Source of the DNA: Narthecium ossifragum | Lineage: Eukaryota; Streptophyta; Magnoliopsida; Dioscoreales; Nartheciaceae | Assembly (NCBI GenBank): GCA_963920575.1 | Contig: OY986965.1 | Span: 23,430,829-23,494,828, forward strand | Direction of reading: 5' to 3' | DNA length: 64,000 bases | Shown here: positions 44,670 to 56,163 of the stretch, piece by piece | Layout of the letters: every line of letters begins with the position of its first letter | Position numbering within the stretch: the first letter of the stretch is position 1 | Notes under the pieces: model-generated | What the model saw: only the letters and a program-made list of their open reading frames with translations | Database searches by the model: none | Told to the model about the DNA's origin: nothing | Made by a program: the position numbers and the translations under genes

Positions 44670-46493
44670 ATGTACGGAGTACCCCAGGAAATTTTGGAGC
44701 AGCAATTCAAGATTACGCAGTCCCAGTTGAAGCTCTGTTCAACTTTGATGGAACGCCAAAGCAGAAACTTGGAGCGCACCAGTAGACAGTGGGAGCAGAT
44801 TACCAGTAGATGGTCAACTGTGACTCAAACAAGTTCCATAGGGAATCAGGTTTTGAGTCAGACCCTTGCTCCAGCTGCAACCCAGATTACGGAACCTGAC
44901 CCCGAGCCAACTCGGATTAGGACTCCGACTGAGACTCCTTCTGCAACTCCGAGAGCAACCACAATTGCAACTCAGAGTTTAACTTCGCCAGACCCGGGTG
45001 AACACTTGCAACTATCTTCCCATGATTTTTCCGGAATTTTTCCTATTTTTCCAAATTTTCCCGGAAATTTCCATGGTTTTCTCTCTCTTCCCGGTTCGGC
45101 TCACCCACGGCTTAGCCACGTGGCTCGTCTGCTTCCTCGCGACCAGCTCATCGCTGGCTCAGAATGGCTGAAGAGTGTGCCGTCCCCATCCCTCCATCGG
45201 CGACCGTCGCCTGGCCGCCCTTTCATGGAAAGCCCGCCCCAGGAGCTTAGGCGACCTTCTCCGTCGCCTTCCTACCCGGTCCAGGCCTCGCCCGTCCTCT
45301 CCTCCGGCTCCGGCGACTACACTCGACAAGGACTTGGAACTCCACCGCCCTATGCCGCCGTTCCACACCACCTTGGACCTTGGAAAGACATCCAGAAGGA
45401 CCGGCGTCCTTCCCTGAAGCCACCTTGGCCTGCCGCAACCACGAAGGAAGCCTGGATCGCCGACATTCAACTCCGGCGAACTCCCCTGTTCTGGCATCCT
45501 CCAATCCGCCACTTCCCGGGAATGATCTCAAGATCAAAACCCCGGAGAAAGGTCCCAAGACCTTCACGAACCGTTTCCACCCATCCCCGGCTACCAATGA
45601 GCCCTCATTCACCGACGATCACCGGTGACGTTCTCCACCGCGCCGCCACCTTCAGATCCGGCGTGCTCGAGGCCCCATCCAGCGATCAAACCGTACGGAT
45701 GGAATTCCCTCGTCCCTACGAAGCTTCCTGTGCCGTTGCCGCTCTCCGACGAGCTCGTTTCGCCGTTGATCCAGCTCCGACAGCTTCTCAGCCGTCCGAT
45801 CAAGACTGCAACTTGATCCAACCGTTTGATCAGCATGATCTTCGATCCAGTGGTTCCGATCTTCGATCTGAACCTGATCCAAGAGTCCCCAGCAATCAGG
45901 ACCATCCAGATCAACTCCATGTGATCAAGATGCATCCTCAGCCGTTGATCAAGCATTCAAAGGTTGAGATGAGTCATGAAAGGAGCTACCCTCCTTATCC
46001 AGATTTCATCTACAATCTGATCAGATCTGATTATGATGGTAACACCGGTTTAGCTCAACTGACTCAAGTCCAGATTGACACCGATAGAGCCAACCAAGTC
46101 AGACAGGTTTGGACCAGAGTACGACTCAGCACAGCTGAAGATTCAACTTGGTTCAACCAACTTCTAGCCCAGACTAGTGCAGCAGAAGCGTGGTCCAGCC
46201 ATCTTCACTTCAGATTGGACCAAAGCCAGCTTGACCCAGATTCAAGCCAAGTCCCTGCACAGTTGATTAGACCATGGACATCAGATCCCATCCTATGGTC
46301 ATGGGCAACACTACTGATGGGACATGATGAGGATGATCCAGGAGAGCCATTGAAGATCATATTCCTGGAGCTACCTGAGCCGTTAGATCGACCGCCAGAT
46401 GCTCATCCATCACTGCCACTGCTACCACTGGACCCGACATGGGATCGACCTGGTTTCTCCCCCACCGAGTCCAGAACTATAGCAGCAAGTTGA
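44670..46493 (+). CDS. 607-residue protein of the non-autonomous LTR element, function unknown
   Basis: This uninterrupted frame fills most of the internal region. Residues 1-55 (MYGVPQEILEQQFKIT, then Gln/Arg-rich) could be helical and may be a remnant of a gag N-terminus. Residues 56-110 are Thr/Pro-rich. Residues 110-135 are Phe/Pro-rich (FPIFPNFPGNFHGF). Residues 170-380 are Pro/Ser/Arg-rich and lie in GC-rich DNA that is also open in other frames, so this part may be open by composition. Residues 400-607 are acidic with many Asp-Pro, Gln and Trp. I see no CCHC knuckle, protease or RT motif. It could be a diverged gag, a captured host segment or partly spurious. Openness over 1.8 kb argues for recent selection or recent origin. 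Confidence 0.55.
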   Translation: MYGVPQEILEQQFKITQSQLKLCSTLMERQSRNLERTSRQWEQITSRWSTVTQTSSIGNQVLSQTLAPAATQITEPDPEPTRIRTPTETPSATPRATTIATQSLTSPDPGEHLQLSSHDFSGIFPIFPNFPGNFHGFLSLPGSAHPRLSHVARLLPRDQLIAGSEWLKSVPSPSLHRRPSPGRPFMESPPQELRRPSPSPSYPVQASPVLSSGSGDYTRQGLGTPPPYAAVPHHLGPWKDIQKDRRPSLKPPWPAATTKEAWIADIQLRRTPLFWHPPIRHFPGMISRSKPRRKVPRPSRTVSTHPRLPMSPHSPTITGDVLHRAATFRSGVLEAPSSDQTVRMEFPRPYEASCAVAALRRARFAVDPAPTASQPSDQDCNLIQPFDQHDLRSSGSDLRSEPDPRVPSNQDHPDQLHVIKMHPQPLIKHSKVEMSHERSYPPYPDFIYNLIRSDYDGNTGLAQLTQVQIDTDRANQVRQVWTRVRLSTAEDSTWFNQLLAQTSAAEAWSSHLHFRLDQSQLDPDSSQVPAQLIRPWTSDPILWSWATLLMGHDEDDPGEPLKIIFLELPEPLDRPPDAHPSLPLLPLDPTWDRPGFSPTESRTIAAS

Positions 46494-46559
46494 TTCGGTC
46501 CAGCCACATGGAGCCATCCTACCTGACCTGACTCTGGCCTTGAGGACAAGGCCAATTTT

Positions 46560-46573
46560 GAAGGAAGGGGGGG
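46560..46573 (+). promoter_or_regulatory. Polypurine tract of the non-autonomous element
   Basis: GAAGGAAGGGGGGG directly before the TGATACG start of the 3' LTR. Confidence 0.85.
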
Positions 46574-47885
46574 TGATACGAGTCGATCCGACTCGACCAA
46601 CTGGACTCGAACCCAAAAGAGGAACCAAACTGGTTCAGACTCTTTCCTAATTTGACTTGGACTTCCCTAATTCAAACTAGAGTATTTAATTAGTATTTAT
46701 CATTAGTCTTTTATTGAGTCCTAGTTGATTGTTAGGAATTAATTAAGAGTCCCTTTGAGTTAGGAAGTTGAGTTGAGTCAGAAACCTTATTACTTGCTAA
46801 TCAAGCAAGGGGGTTTTTCTAGTGGATTAGGACTCTGTCAAGGTCTCTATAAAAGGACCTTAGTAGTTTGTATTAGGTTATGCATGAGATGAATGATTAA
46901 GAGTAATTAGTAGAATATCATAGGAGTAGAAGTAAAGTAGATTCCACCCGAAATCCACCATAGATCCACCTTCTTCCCCGTCGGTCATCTTCTCCGCAGC
47001 CGGCATCGCCTTCACCTTCATCTTCTTTCTCCCCGTCACTTTCTCTCTCCGCCACGTCAGCGACCCCACCGCCACGTCACCCGCTACTGTTCATCTTCTC
47101 TGCTCTGTCCCGAAACCCTAGCTCACCGCCGTTCTCCCCTCTCTGGCCACCCCCGTCGCCACCTAAACCCGCAATCCTCTTCCCCTTGGCACCACGACTC
47201 CGGCCATACCCTCCATCGCCCGCGTCGTCGTCTCCGGCCTCTTCCCCCGGCAACCCGACCCTCGTCCTCACCGCCATCAACCACGCCCGATCCCTATCCC
47301 ACCTCCAAAACATCCCTAAAGCCTTCCTCGTCTCCCCACGACCCTTTCCCGACCATCTTCCCGACGTCCCAAGCCCCAGCCGAGCTCCCTCATCGTCCCC
47401 GACGCCGGTGAACCCAAACCCCCGCCGTCCATCTCCCAAATCCGGCCGATCCGCCACTTACCTCACCGATCCGAGCCGGTAGATCTCATCCCCACATCCA
47501 GGCGACCCTTTCTGGAAGCATCCCGACCACCGCCGTCGTCCCTACGCCGGCGATCCACTCCGGCGACTTCTCAGCCCTCGGATCCAGGCTGGTTCAGCCC
47601 GCCAACTTGAATCAGACTCAGCCAAGTCTAATTGATTCAGCCGAGCCCGTTAATCCGGATCCAGCCCAATCTAAGCCGATCAGCTTGATCCAGATCACTT
47701 CAGACTTGACCTAGTCAAGTCCCATCCAATCAGGCTCAGCCAGATCCGATCCAGCTCAAGCCAGATCCTATATAGCTAGCCAAATCAGCCCATTGGACTC
47801 AAATCAAGTCCGATCAGGCCGATTTTGATCGATTGGAGCAGTAGAGACCCATTACGAGAGGATCACGAGTAGACCGCTCGTAACA
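46574..47885 (+). repeat. 3' LTR of the non-autonomous element
   Basis: Nearly identical to the 5' LTR apart from indels; ends CGCTCGTAACA and is followed by CAACC. Confidence 0.88.
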
Positions 47886-49035
47886 CAACCTAACCTAATC
47901 AAAAAGGGAAATGATAGATAGTAGAAAGATCATCCCTCGTAGACAGGGTCTATGAGAGGAACATGATGCTCATCAGTGGTCGCCTTCTCTGGGATCGGCT
48001 TCAGTCGCTGTCCATTGGCCTTGAATAGCCTCCCATCCTTCGGGTATTCAATCTCCACAGCCCCATTCTCAAATATTCTGCTAACGGTGAAGGGGCCTGT
48101 CCAGCGTGATCTCAGCTCCCCAGGATGTAAGTGTAGTCGCGCGTCATACAGGTAGACTTGCTGCCCTTCTTGAAACGGTTTTCTCAGGATCCGCTTGTCG
48201 TGGTAGGTGATGTCGCTCAAATGTGTCACGCATAGTGGTCGCGGTGCAGTACAGCATAAGAGAGGTCGAATCCACAGAGAGACAAGCAGAAAACATCCAA
48301 AACACAAATAACAATGAATTGAAGACAAACGAGAACTTAAGAATTAACTAAATTAGATCAAAGCCTTTAATGATAATTAAAGATTAACTAGAGATATCAA
48401 TGTGTTAATGTGGCTAGGCCTCGGGAATCACTTCAGATAATACTCGGTTAAGGGATTCACATCCCAATCACCTTAATCGGAAGATATGAAACTATAAACT
48501 TAACAAAATATATAAATGTCTCTTCCTACGATTGATTCTTCCTTATTAATTATAGTTCTAACTTCATCCAACTCAAACCTAAGAATACATGATACCGGCT
48601 GTCACTACAAGCAACGCGCAGCAAACGTTCATTGGGCCAAAGCCCTAACTCTATCTAACCAGATCTCTAAGAATACACAATACCAACTCTCACAATCGGA
48701 GTTGCATAGCAAAGATTTCATGAGATAAAGTAGGTAAACAATAGATAAAACTATGAGATTATAAAATCATGAAAGAAGCATAACTGGATTCATAATATTA
48801 ATCATCCACATAGGAATCTATAATCTGAAAACAATCTTTGAAGATTCAAAACATAGAAAAGAGTTTAACAATAAAGATTAAAACTATGAACCATTGTTGG
48901 AGAAGAAACCCTAGTCCTTGCTAGATCATCCGTCCGCCATGACCGCGGATTACTCGGCCATGGATGGAGATGTCTTCATCTTCTTCCTTTAGAAAACATC
49001 CAGATTAGAGCACCCAAAAACGTCCAAGAACTCCC

Positions 49036-49045
49036 CTTATATATG
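49036..49045 (-). promoter_or_regulatory. TATA box of LTR B3
   Basis: Minus-strand ATATATAAGG, downstream of the palindrome array in LTR orientation. Confidence 0.5.
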
Positions 49046-49119
49046 GACATGAAAACCTAGCTTTTATTTCAGCCTTTGGATTAAATCTGATGGCTCGTAT
49101 TCAGATCCGCCTGACAAAG

Positions 49120-49409
49120 GATCAATCCTCTGAAGGCCAAGGATCGATCTTTCTCTTCTCTAGTTCTCCGTAACCTGGGTCGCCCGAGTAAGATCGATCC
49201 TTCAATAGGTGTAAGATCGATCCTTTGATATCAACATCTTCAATTTCTGGCTACGCCCGAGTAAGATCGATCCTTTGAAAGAGGCCGGATCGATCCTTCT
49301 CAGTAGGATGGATAGTAGGATCGATCCTTCTGTGGTCATCTTAAAAGTATGTGTTCTGTTAGGTCTGTCTGCATAAAAGGATCGATTTTATTAGGGAACA
49401 TGATCGATC
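49120..49409. repeat. Palindrome array in B3
   Basis: Cores start at 49120/49142, 49192/49215, 49265/49288, 49307/49319 and 49380/49402. Spacing is 22-23 bp in four doublets and shortened in the fourth. First cores step by 72 and 73 bp at the start. Confidence 0.85.
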
Positions 49410-50890
49410 CGTCTTTCCTGAGTATTTACTGTCTTGCCATCCAGACTGCGCCATTGGTACTAAAATTGCCCTAACTTCCTTTAGAAAACTCGAAATCACG
49501 AACTGTAAAAGCTCCCGGAAACTAGACTTCCAGAGCTTTCAAACCATGTATAGCACATCAACTGGTTCATTCTGAGAAGGTACAGTTTTGGCGTTAAAGA
49601 CCGATCTTTGCTTCAATCTCTTGCATAATATAAATAACTTTGTGAAGCAACATATACGGACGAAATCATCTATATTAATCATAGAAACTAAGCAAATAAG
49701 CTGCTCTTAGTCATGCTCAGAGTGCACTTTCATGCACTCAGCAGTAGGCCTTTGTTTTTGCCTTGAATATCCTGTAACTCTCATAAGCATCATTCCTGAG
49801 TTCATCCAGCTCAGACAGCTGGAGTTTCAGTTCCTGACCTGCAGCATTCAAAGTAAAATTTAGTGATTTAATAGCCCAATATGCCCTATGTTCTAACTCA
49901 ACTGGAAGATGACATGGTTTTCCATAAACTAGGCGAAATGGCGACATCCCCAGGGAAGTCTTGTAGGCAGTGCGATATGCCCACAACGTGTCTGATAGCC
50001 TCAAGGACCAGTCTTTTCGGTTAGGACTCAATGTCTTTTCCAGGATTTGCTTTATCTGTCTATTGGCTAATTTAGCTTGATCATTCGTCTGTGGATGATA
50101 AGCAGTGGAAACCATATGTGTGACTCCATACCTGCGCATCAAAGCCTCAAGAGAGCGGTTACAAAAATGCAATCCTTGGTCACTAATAATAACCCGATGA
50201 GTATCAAATCTAGACAAAACATGCTCTTTGAGAAACTTGATGACAGTGGAATGATCATTATTCCTACATGCGATAGCCTCCACCCACTTAGACACGTATT
50301 CCACAGCAAACAATATATATAAATAGCCAAAAGAAGAAGGAAAGGGTCCCATAAAGTCTATACCCCAACAATAAAAAATTTTTACAGTTTGAATGGGGTT
50401 CAAAGGCATCATATGTCTCCTATATAAAGCTCCTAACATTAGACATCTATCACATGATCTGCAGAAAATATTAACATCATGAAATATAGTAGGCCAGTAA
50501 AAACCACATTGAAGAATTTTAGAAGCAATCTTTTTCATCGAAAAATGGCCTCCACATGCATGAGAGTGACAGAATGCAATGATACTTTCTATTTCATAAT
50601 CAGGAACACAACGACGGATGATCTAGTCAGGACAATACTTAAATAGACAAGGATCATCCCAATAAAATTTTTTTACCTTAACAAAAAATCTACGCTTATC
50701 TTGCGCACTCCAAAACGAAGGGATCTCACATGTCGCTAAGTAATTAACAATGTGCGCATACCAGGGCAGCCGTGCAACTGAAAAGAGTTGCTCATCAGGG
50801 AATTCATCCATGATCGGTGGCTCATTTTCTGCTACTTCCACCATCAATCTTGATAGGTGACCAGCGACAACATTCTCTAAGGGAAAGCGA

Positions 50891-51839
50891 GGACTGCTCG
50901 AGCACCTAAAAACAAAAGCAAAACAAACCGAAAACAAAAGCAAACATGCAAGCACACAACATAAAAATAACTCAAGCATTCTCAAGCATACAAGAAAGCA
51001 AATCAAGGAAACTAAACTACTATATACAAGACAGGGATTTTTAACCGCGCCCTTGGTGGCCGTGCCCTAGCACGATGATATGCAAAATCAGTAAGTGCCA
51101 TGACTTGAAAGGTTAACTTTAGTAATATCACCAAGGGTAATTCACCATGTGAATCCAAGTGGCATATTACAAGTGGGAGAACAAGCTTTTGCATTCTAAC
51201 ACCAATAAACAAGATAGCTGGCTCTCTTAAATAAAAATATGTGTCATCATTGTGCTCATGTTTCAGTGACTCATCCAATGACCTTTCAATAATGTCATCA
51301 TGCTCGTGGTAAAGGATGGTAAGATTACAAAATCTGAAATAAATCCGTCGAAGTCTAAAAGTATCTATCAAGGTCATGTTCTTCCTAACTATCCAAGGAA
51401 ATGAAATAAACACTGGAAATATACCTCGTGGCTTAGAAGCAATTACTTGAAGTTCAGCCGATGGAGGTTCAACAAATACATTGTCATGGTGGTCTTAGTA
51501 GTCGTCCGGATCTTCCTCACTGCTGACCTGCCCGTACTGGAGTACTTTGTCTTCTTCCAACTGATGTGTCCATCCGAGTTCGTGCACGCTGAAAGATGTG
51601 ATTACCTCGCATTGTTGACATGCCTTCTCCTCATCTTTCATAAGTAACTGCAAAATGAAAGAGTCAAAATTAGGCTTGGTTTTAGCCTCCTTAAGTAAGT
51701 CCAAAATCTCTGCCACAGAAAGTTAAGGAGAAACATGTGCATCGCCAACATCAGAGACATGAACATGTGCATTACTAACATTGGAATATGCGTCACACAC
51801 ATTAGAATTAATAGCTTGTGCATCAATAGGACTAGAATT
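50891..51839 (-). pseudogene. Athila gag-pro/linker remnant with RT deleted
   Basis: A minus-strand 133-residue frame (51413-51012) and shorter frames lie between gag and the RNase H end. None contains RT motifs (no YxDD). Athila RT needs about 1.5 kb, so a deletion is implied. Confidence 0.5.
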
Positions 51840-52583
51840 TTAAACATGCATACTAGTACTACAGTCATGAGCATATGCATCATCAACATGAACATCTTGA
51901 GCATGTGCACCATAAGCATTAAAATCATGGATGTATGCATCACAAGCACTAAAGTCATCGACACATGAATCATGCACGTTAGGCTCATCAACATGCACAT
52001 CCTGGGAAGAAGCAACATAAGTATCATAAGCACTAGGATAAGAGTAGAAAGGCTCATTGTGTTGCAAATAGATGTTGGACGTTAAGGGGACATTGGGATG
52101 CTTGTAGAATTTGGCATCGATATGATCATGATAACCATCCCAGCGCCCCGGAACCGTCTGTGTATAAGTCGTCTCAACAAGCTCATCCAAGTGCTTCATA
52201 GCTTCATCAGGATCAATCTGTAAAAACTCACCCTCGCATTTTGTTTCAAGAATTTGACATTCATGCTCAGTTAATCCATAATAAAAATAGCTAACTAAAC
52301 ACCAACTAACATAACCATGTTGAGGGCATGAAACTATTAAACTTTTAAATCGCTGCCATGCATCACATAATGTCTTATCATCCTTTTGTGAAAAGGATGA
52401 AATCTTTTTTTTCAATGCGTTAATCTTATAATTAAAAAGATACTCATTGACAGAAACATGACTCATTCTATTCTCCTCCCTCAATTCATATATACTTTTC
52501 TTACGAACTGTTGTTTGAGACATTTCATCTCTCGAATTCATAGAACATGATCTCAAATAATCTTGATATAATTCATTTTCCAT
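51840..52583 (-). CDS. Athila gag fragment with His/Asp-rich repeat tail
   Basis: A 247-residue minus-strand frame starts about 210 bp inside the 5' LTR. Residues about 75-100 carry the retrotransposon gag signature (WQRFKSLIVSCPQHGYVSW, then FYYGLT), followed by a spacer. The C-terminal 60-70 residues are a degenerate repeat rich in His, Asp, Ala and Val (DVHVD, DAYIHDF, GAHAQDVHVDDAYAHD). In normal elements gag assembles the cytoplasmic particle and packages RNA. Here pol is broken, so this is a relic even though the frame is open. Confidence 0.65.
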   Translation of the reverse strand: MENELYQDYLRSCSMNSRDEMSQTTVRKKSIYELREENRMSHVSVNEYLFNYKINALKKKISSFSQKDDKTLCDAWQRFKSLIVSCPQHGYVSWCLVSYFYYGLTEHECQILETKCEGEFLQIDPDEAMKHLDELVETTYTQTVPGRWDGYHDHIDAKFYKHPNVPLTSNIYLQHNEPFYSYPSAYDTYVASSQDVHVDEPNVHDSCVDDFSACDAYIHDFNAYGAHAQDVHVDDAYAHDCSTSMHV

Positions 52584-52773
52584 CCCCTTTTTTTTGTCAG
52601 TTTTTTTTTCAGCAAGTAAAAATAAAACTAAACATCAAAATAAAAATAAAAATAAAATAAAGAAAACTAAGGAAAAAGAAATAAAAATCCAAAGAAAAGG
52701 GAACAAAGTTACCGCCTTCGATGTCTTCAATCATCGTGATCTGATGATTCTGGCGCTTTTCTGAACCGTCTCC

Positions 52774-52789
52774 TCGGCAACGGCGCCAA
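52774..52789 (-). promoter_or_regulatory. Athila primer-binding site (tRNA-Asp type)
   Basis: Minus-strand TTGGCGCCGTTGCCGAG directly after the 5' LTR, the characteristic Athila/Tat primer-binding sequence, with one difference from TGGCGCCGTTGCCGGGG. Confidence 0.85.
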
Positions 52790-52793
52790 TTTT

Positions 52794-54470
52794 TTATATC
52801 GCTCAAATATGCCACAACACAGCGGTCGCGGTGCAGTACAACATAAGAGAGATCGAACCCACACAAAGACAAGCAGAAAACATCCAAAACGCAAATAACA
52901 ATGAATTGAAGACAAACGAGAACTTAAGAATTAACTAAATTAGATCAAACGATTAAATTATAATGTAAGGTTAACTAAAGATATCAGGATTTTGATAAGG
53001 CTAGGCATCGGGAATCACTTCACTCGGACTTAGGTTCTTCTTCTACCAACGGTTCATTCAATACTTAGTTAAGGGATTCACATCCCAATCACCTTAACCG
53101 GAAGATATGGAATTATGTACCTAACAAAATATATAAATGTCTCTTCCTACGATTGATTCTTCCTTATTATATTCTAACTTCATCCGACCCAAACCTAAGA
53201 ATATATGATACCGGCTGTCACTACAGGCAACGTATAGCAAAAATTCATTGGGACAAAGCCCTAACTCTATCTTACCATATCTCTAAGAATACACAATACC
53301 AACTCTCACAATCGGCAATGCATAGCAAAGATTTCACGAGATAAAGTAGGTAAACAATAGATATAATCCTTGAAGATTGAATACATAGAAAAGAGTTTAA
53401 CAATAAAGATTAAAACTATGAACCATGATGAAGAAGAAACCCTAATCCTCTCTAGATCATCCGTCCGCCATGCCTGCGGCTTACCCGACCATGGATGGAG
53501 ATTTCTTCATCTATAGCTCCGTAGAACCCCCCTTGGAACCAGCCAAATTTCGGATTAAATAAGCATATATATATGGGAACTCCCGAAATTAGGGTTTTAG
53601 TTGAGTTGGACTTCTGGTGCAACTCGGATTTCCTGAATTAATCCTAGCAGCCCTATTCTGGTCACAACTGGGTCCACTCCAGCCGGAATTGGGAAACATT
53701 CTCAACACAAAAGTTGTAGAATAGGAAGTCTTCCACCAGATTCCAAAGATTTCGTAATATACTGAGTTATATGAAATATTTGACGAATATTCTTCTCAGC
53801 TTCGACAGAACAATTTTCCAGCTTGTCTAACTTCATCTATTCTTCCAATCTGCTATCACACCATCCAGAATCCCACAAAATATCCAACATAAAAGTTGTA
53901 GATCTCTGAGCTTTCTATCACGTATTCCAATTGCAGAATATTTAGACTTCTAGAGAATATGTTCCGAATATTTGCCTACCAGTCGACGAAACTGTATTTC
54001 TCCTCATTTGGTGTAACCTGGGTCGCCCTGACTAAGATCGATCTTCATAGGGAAAAGGATCGATCTTCTTGAAACTAGCTCTCTATCAAATCTCTGTCAG
54101 TGTCTGAGCACAAAAACGAGATCGATCTTCTTTGGGATCCGATCGATCTTCTTCTTCCGTAGCTGCTTGCTCCTGCAACTCTCGTACTAAAAATAGTATA
54201 TCTTCCTCTACGAAACTCCAAATCCCAAACCGTAAAACCGCTCGGAAACTAGACTTTCAGACCTTTCCAGCCATATATGGCACATCATCTGGTTCATTCC
54301 TAGAAGGTACAGTTTTGGCGTTAAAGACCCATCTTTGCTTCAATTTCCTGCATAATACAAATAACTTTGTGAAGTAACATATACGGACGAAATCATCTAT
54401 ATAAATTATCAAAACTCAGCAAATAAGCTGCTCTTCGTCATGTTCAGAGTGCAATTTCATGCACTCATCA
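52794..54470 (-). mobile_element. Athila 5' LTR (copy B4)
   Basis: Minus-strand LTR starts TGATGAGTGCATGAAATTGC at 54470 and ends near 52794 next to the primer-binding site. It is 1677 bp and collinear with B3. It retains only two palindrome doublets (54036/54058 and 54120/54141, spaced 22 and 21 bp). A TATA-like run lies at 53565-53575. The matching 3' LTR with flank ATGGG was not found; the element is truncated. Confidence 0.87.
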
Positions 54471-55040
54471 ATGGGTATTTGAGATGCGTTCTTGCTTCGG
54501 ATTGTGATTTCAATGGTTTGTTTTAGATTGCAGCTACTTTGGGACTCCAATTTATTGATCTGGAAGTTTCCGACGGTGGTCTTAGCATTTGTGGCAGTAT
54601 AAGTGATGTGGGGTTTTCACACATTGATAAGGTCACTGATGACGCTAAGGTTGATATGCTTGCTGGTTTTTGTCGTCATAACAAAAGGATGTTGATGACA
54701 GTTGGTTGGGATCGATCTATCACTCACGAGGGGCAGAAATTTGAAGGCGGTGTGACGGAGTTTAGATTGTGTTTGCAAAAGCAATCACTTGCATTGGGTT
54801 ATGGGTATACATTTGTTAGAAATGAGCCTACTAGAGTCACAGCGGACTGCCCGAAGAAGAATATATAGTACTGGTTCTGATTGGATGGTACTTGCTGCTC
54901 ATGAACCGATCAATGCATTCTTTTATCTTAGAAACTTATTAACGTCCAAACATGTGGAGGAGCTTCCTGTACATATAAGCATAATCGGATGGCTCCAAGT
55001 TGGTTGCAAGTCTGATCGAAGATCAGGTGCGTGCTAAGAC
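54471..55040 (+). pseudogene. Mutator-like transposase N-terminal fragment
   Basis: The frame 54539-54868 reads MGLQFIDLEVSDGG and ends with ALGYGYTFVRNEPTRVTADCPKK. This matches the start of the MuDR DNA-binding domain, where a K/R-V-x-A-x-C zinc ligand follows. A shifted frame continues to about 55037. The 5' side is cut by the Athila LTR at 54470. No DDE catalytic domain follows. Confidence 0.6.
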
Positions 55041-55109
55041 AGCGACGCGTCCTATTGACATAGGTCAACAATTCACCACCAACTAAGGTTCGTGGTACCA
55101 TACTTTATT

Positions 55110-56163
55110 TGAAAAATATAAGTGATTTTATAGTATATTTTGATTAAAAATATGGAACATCACATGAAAATGTTAGCCACATTGAGCATTAATAATTTTT
55201 AATATTAATAGGGATTACTAACAAGCTCATGCATAAGCTGTAAAACACTCGTACACCAGTCGCCAATGATTCGTAGTAAGCATACGACGAATATGTAGTA
55301 TTGTGATACCATACTTTATTTTTAAAAAAAAAATTGATTTTAGTGTATATTTTGATTAAAAATATGGATATTTTTATTGTGATTTTATCATAAAAAATGA
55401 TAGCATGCGAGCATAAATAATCATTAATATGAACTACTAACAGACTCGTATATCAAGTAAAGCAAACTCGCGCTACAGTGGCCAATGAAGCCACTAATAA
55501 TACACTTTATTGTAACAAAACCTTGTGATTTTATAGTATATTTTATTCAAAGATTTGGAACATAACGATTTTAAAATGGTCGCCAGTGAGCATAAACAAT
55601 CACTAATACCGACTACTAACAGACTCATGTATCAGGTAAAGCAAACTCGTGTTACAGTAGCCAATGATTCGTGCTACATATAAAATGAATATGTAACTAC
55701 TCATAATACACTTTAGTGTAATAAAACATTGTGATTAATACACTTTAGTGTAATAAAACATTGTGATTTTATCGTATATTTTGTTCAAAAATATGGAACA
55801 TAACAATCATAAACTGGTAGGCAGTGAGCAGAAACAATCATTAATACATACTACTAACAAACTCGTATATTAGGTAAAGCAAACTCGTGCTACAGTGGCC
55901 AATGTTTCGTAGTACGTATACCATGAATATGTAACCACTCATAATACACTTTAGTGTAGCAAAATCTTGTGATTTTATCATATATTTTGTTCAAAAAATA
56001 TGAAACATCACATCAAAATGATAGCCACAATGCGCATCAACAATTATTAATATGGAGTATTAATAGGCTCGTACATCATTTGAAAAAGACTCGTATACCA
56101 GCAACCGGTGATTCGTGGTATATATAATACGAATATGAAAAATGCACACCATGAATCTTTGGG
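55110..56163. repeat. Tandem repeat, about 190-240-bp unit, five degenerate copies
   Basis: Copies start near 55122, 55333, 55524, 55762 and 55968 with GTGATTTTAT..TATATTTTG. Each continues with ATGGAACATCAC-like, TAATATGGACTACTAACA-like and ACTCGT..ACCAGTCGCCAATGATTCGT phrases. A sixth copy begins at about 58097, beyond the inserted LTR B5. Confidence 0.8.

Larger units (their letters stand above)
43351..47885 (+). mobile_element. Structurally complete non-autonomous LTR retrotransposon
   Basis: The element is 4535 bp. LTRs at 43351-44605 (1255 bp) and 46574-47885 (1312 bp) both start TGATACGAGTCGATCC and end CTCGTAACA. The target duplication CAACC is at 43346-43350 and 47886-47890. A primer-binding site TGGTATCAGAGC (44609-44620) fits initiator tRNA-Met. 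A polypurine tract precedes the 3' LTR. The internal region encodes one 607-residue frame and no recognisable protease, RT, RNase H or integrase. The phrase CTTGAGGACAAGGCCAATTTTG before the polypurine tract resembles Ty3/gypsy elements, suggesting trans-mobilisation by a Ty3 relative. The LTRs differ by few substitutions plus a 20-bp duplication and an indel near the middle, so the insertion looks fairly recent. Confidence 0.9.
48208..49743 (-). mobile_element. Athila solo LTR (copy B3) inserted in Athila integrase
   Basis: Minus-strand LTR starts TGCTGAGTGCATGAAAGTGC, ends TTGAGCGACATCA and is 1536 bp. GTAGG is duplicated at 48203-48207 and 49744-49748. It has a palindrome array (49120-49409), and a TATA box at about 49036-49045, 75 bp from the nearest core. 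It is closely related to the 5' LTR B4 of the same internal remnant, so a family member inserted into a relative. Confidence 0.92.
47891..50890 (-). pseudogene. Athila pol remnant (RNase H end and integrase), split by solo LTR B3
   Basis: From about 50883 downwards the minus strand reads ENVVAGHLSRL (RNase H end), FPDEQLF and FYWDDPCLFKYCPD. It then meets an in-frame TAG at about 50622 (expected CAG) and continues [10 protein letters not shown]...CRSCDRC (HHCC finger). The integrase core has WGIDFMGPF and IISDQGLHF, but the catalytic Glu segment reads [16 protein letters not shown], with Lys where GQVE has Glu. The frame reaches KTKAYC at 49749, is broken by solo LTR B3, and resumes at 48202 as YHDKRILRKPF...LRSRWTGPF to a stop near 47933. 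RT is missing upstream. Confidence 0.85.

Noticed and set aside
45159..45956. Antisense frames opposite the 607-residue ORF
   Set aside because: GC-rich shadows; the + strand frame is longer, and the element's ends and priming sites set its orientation.
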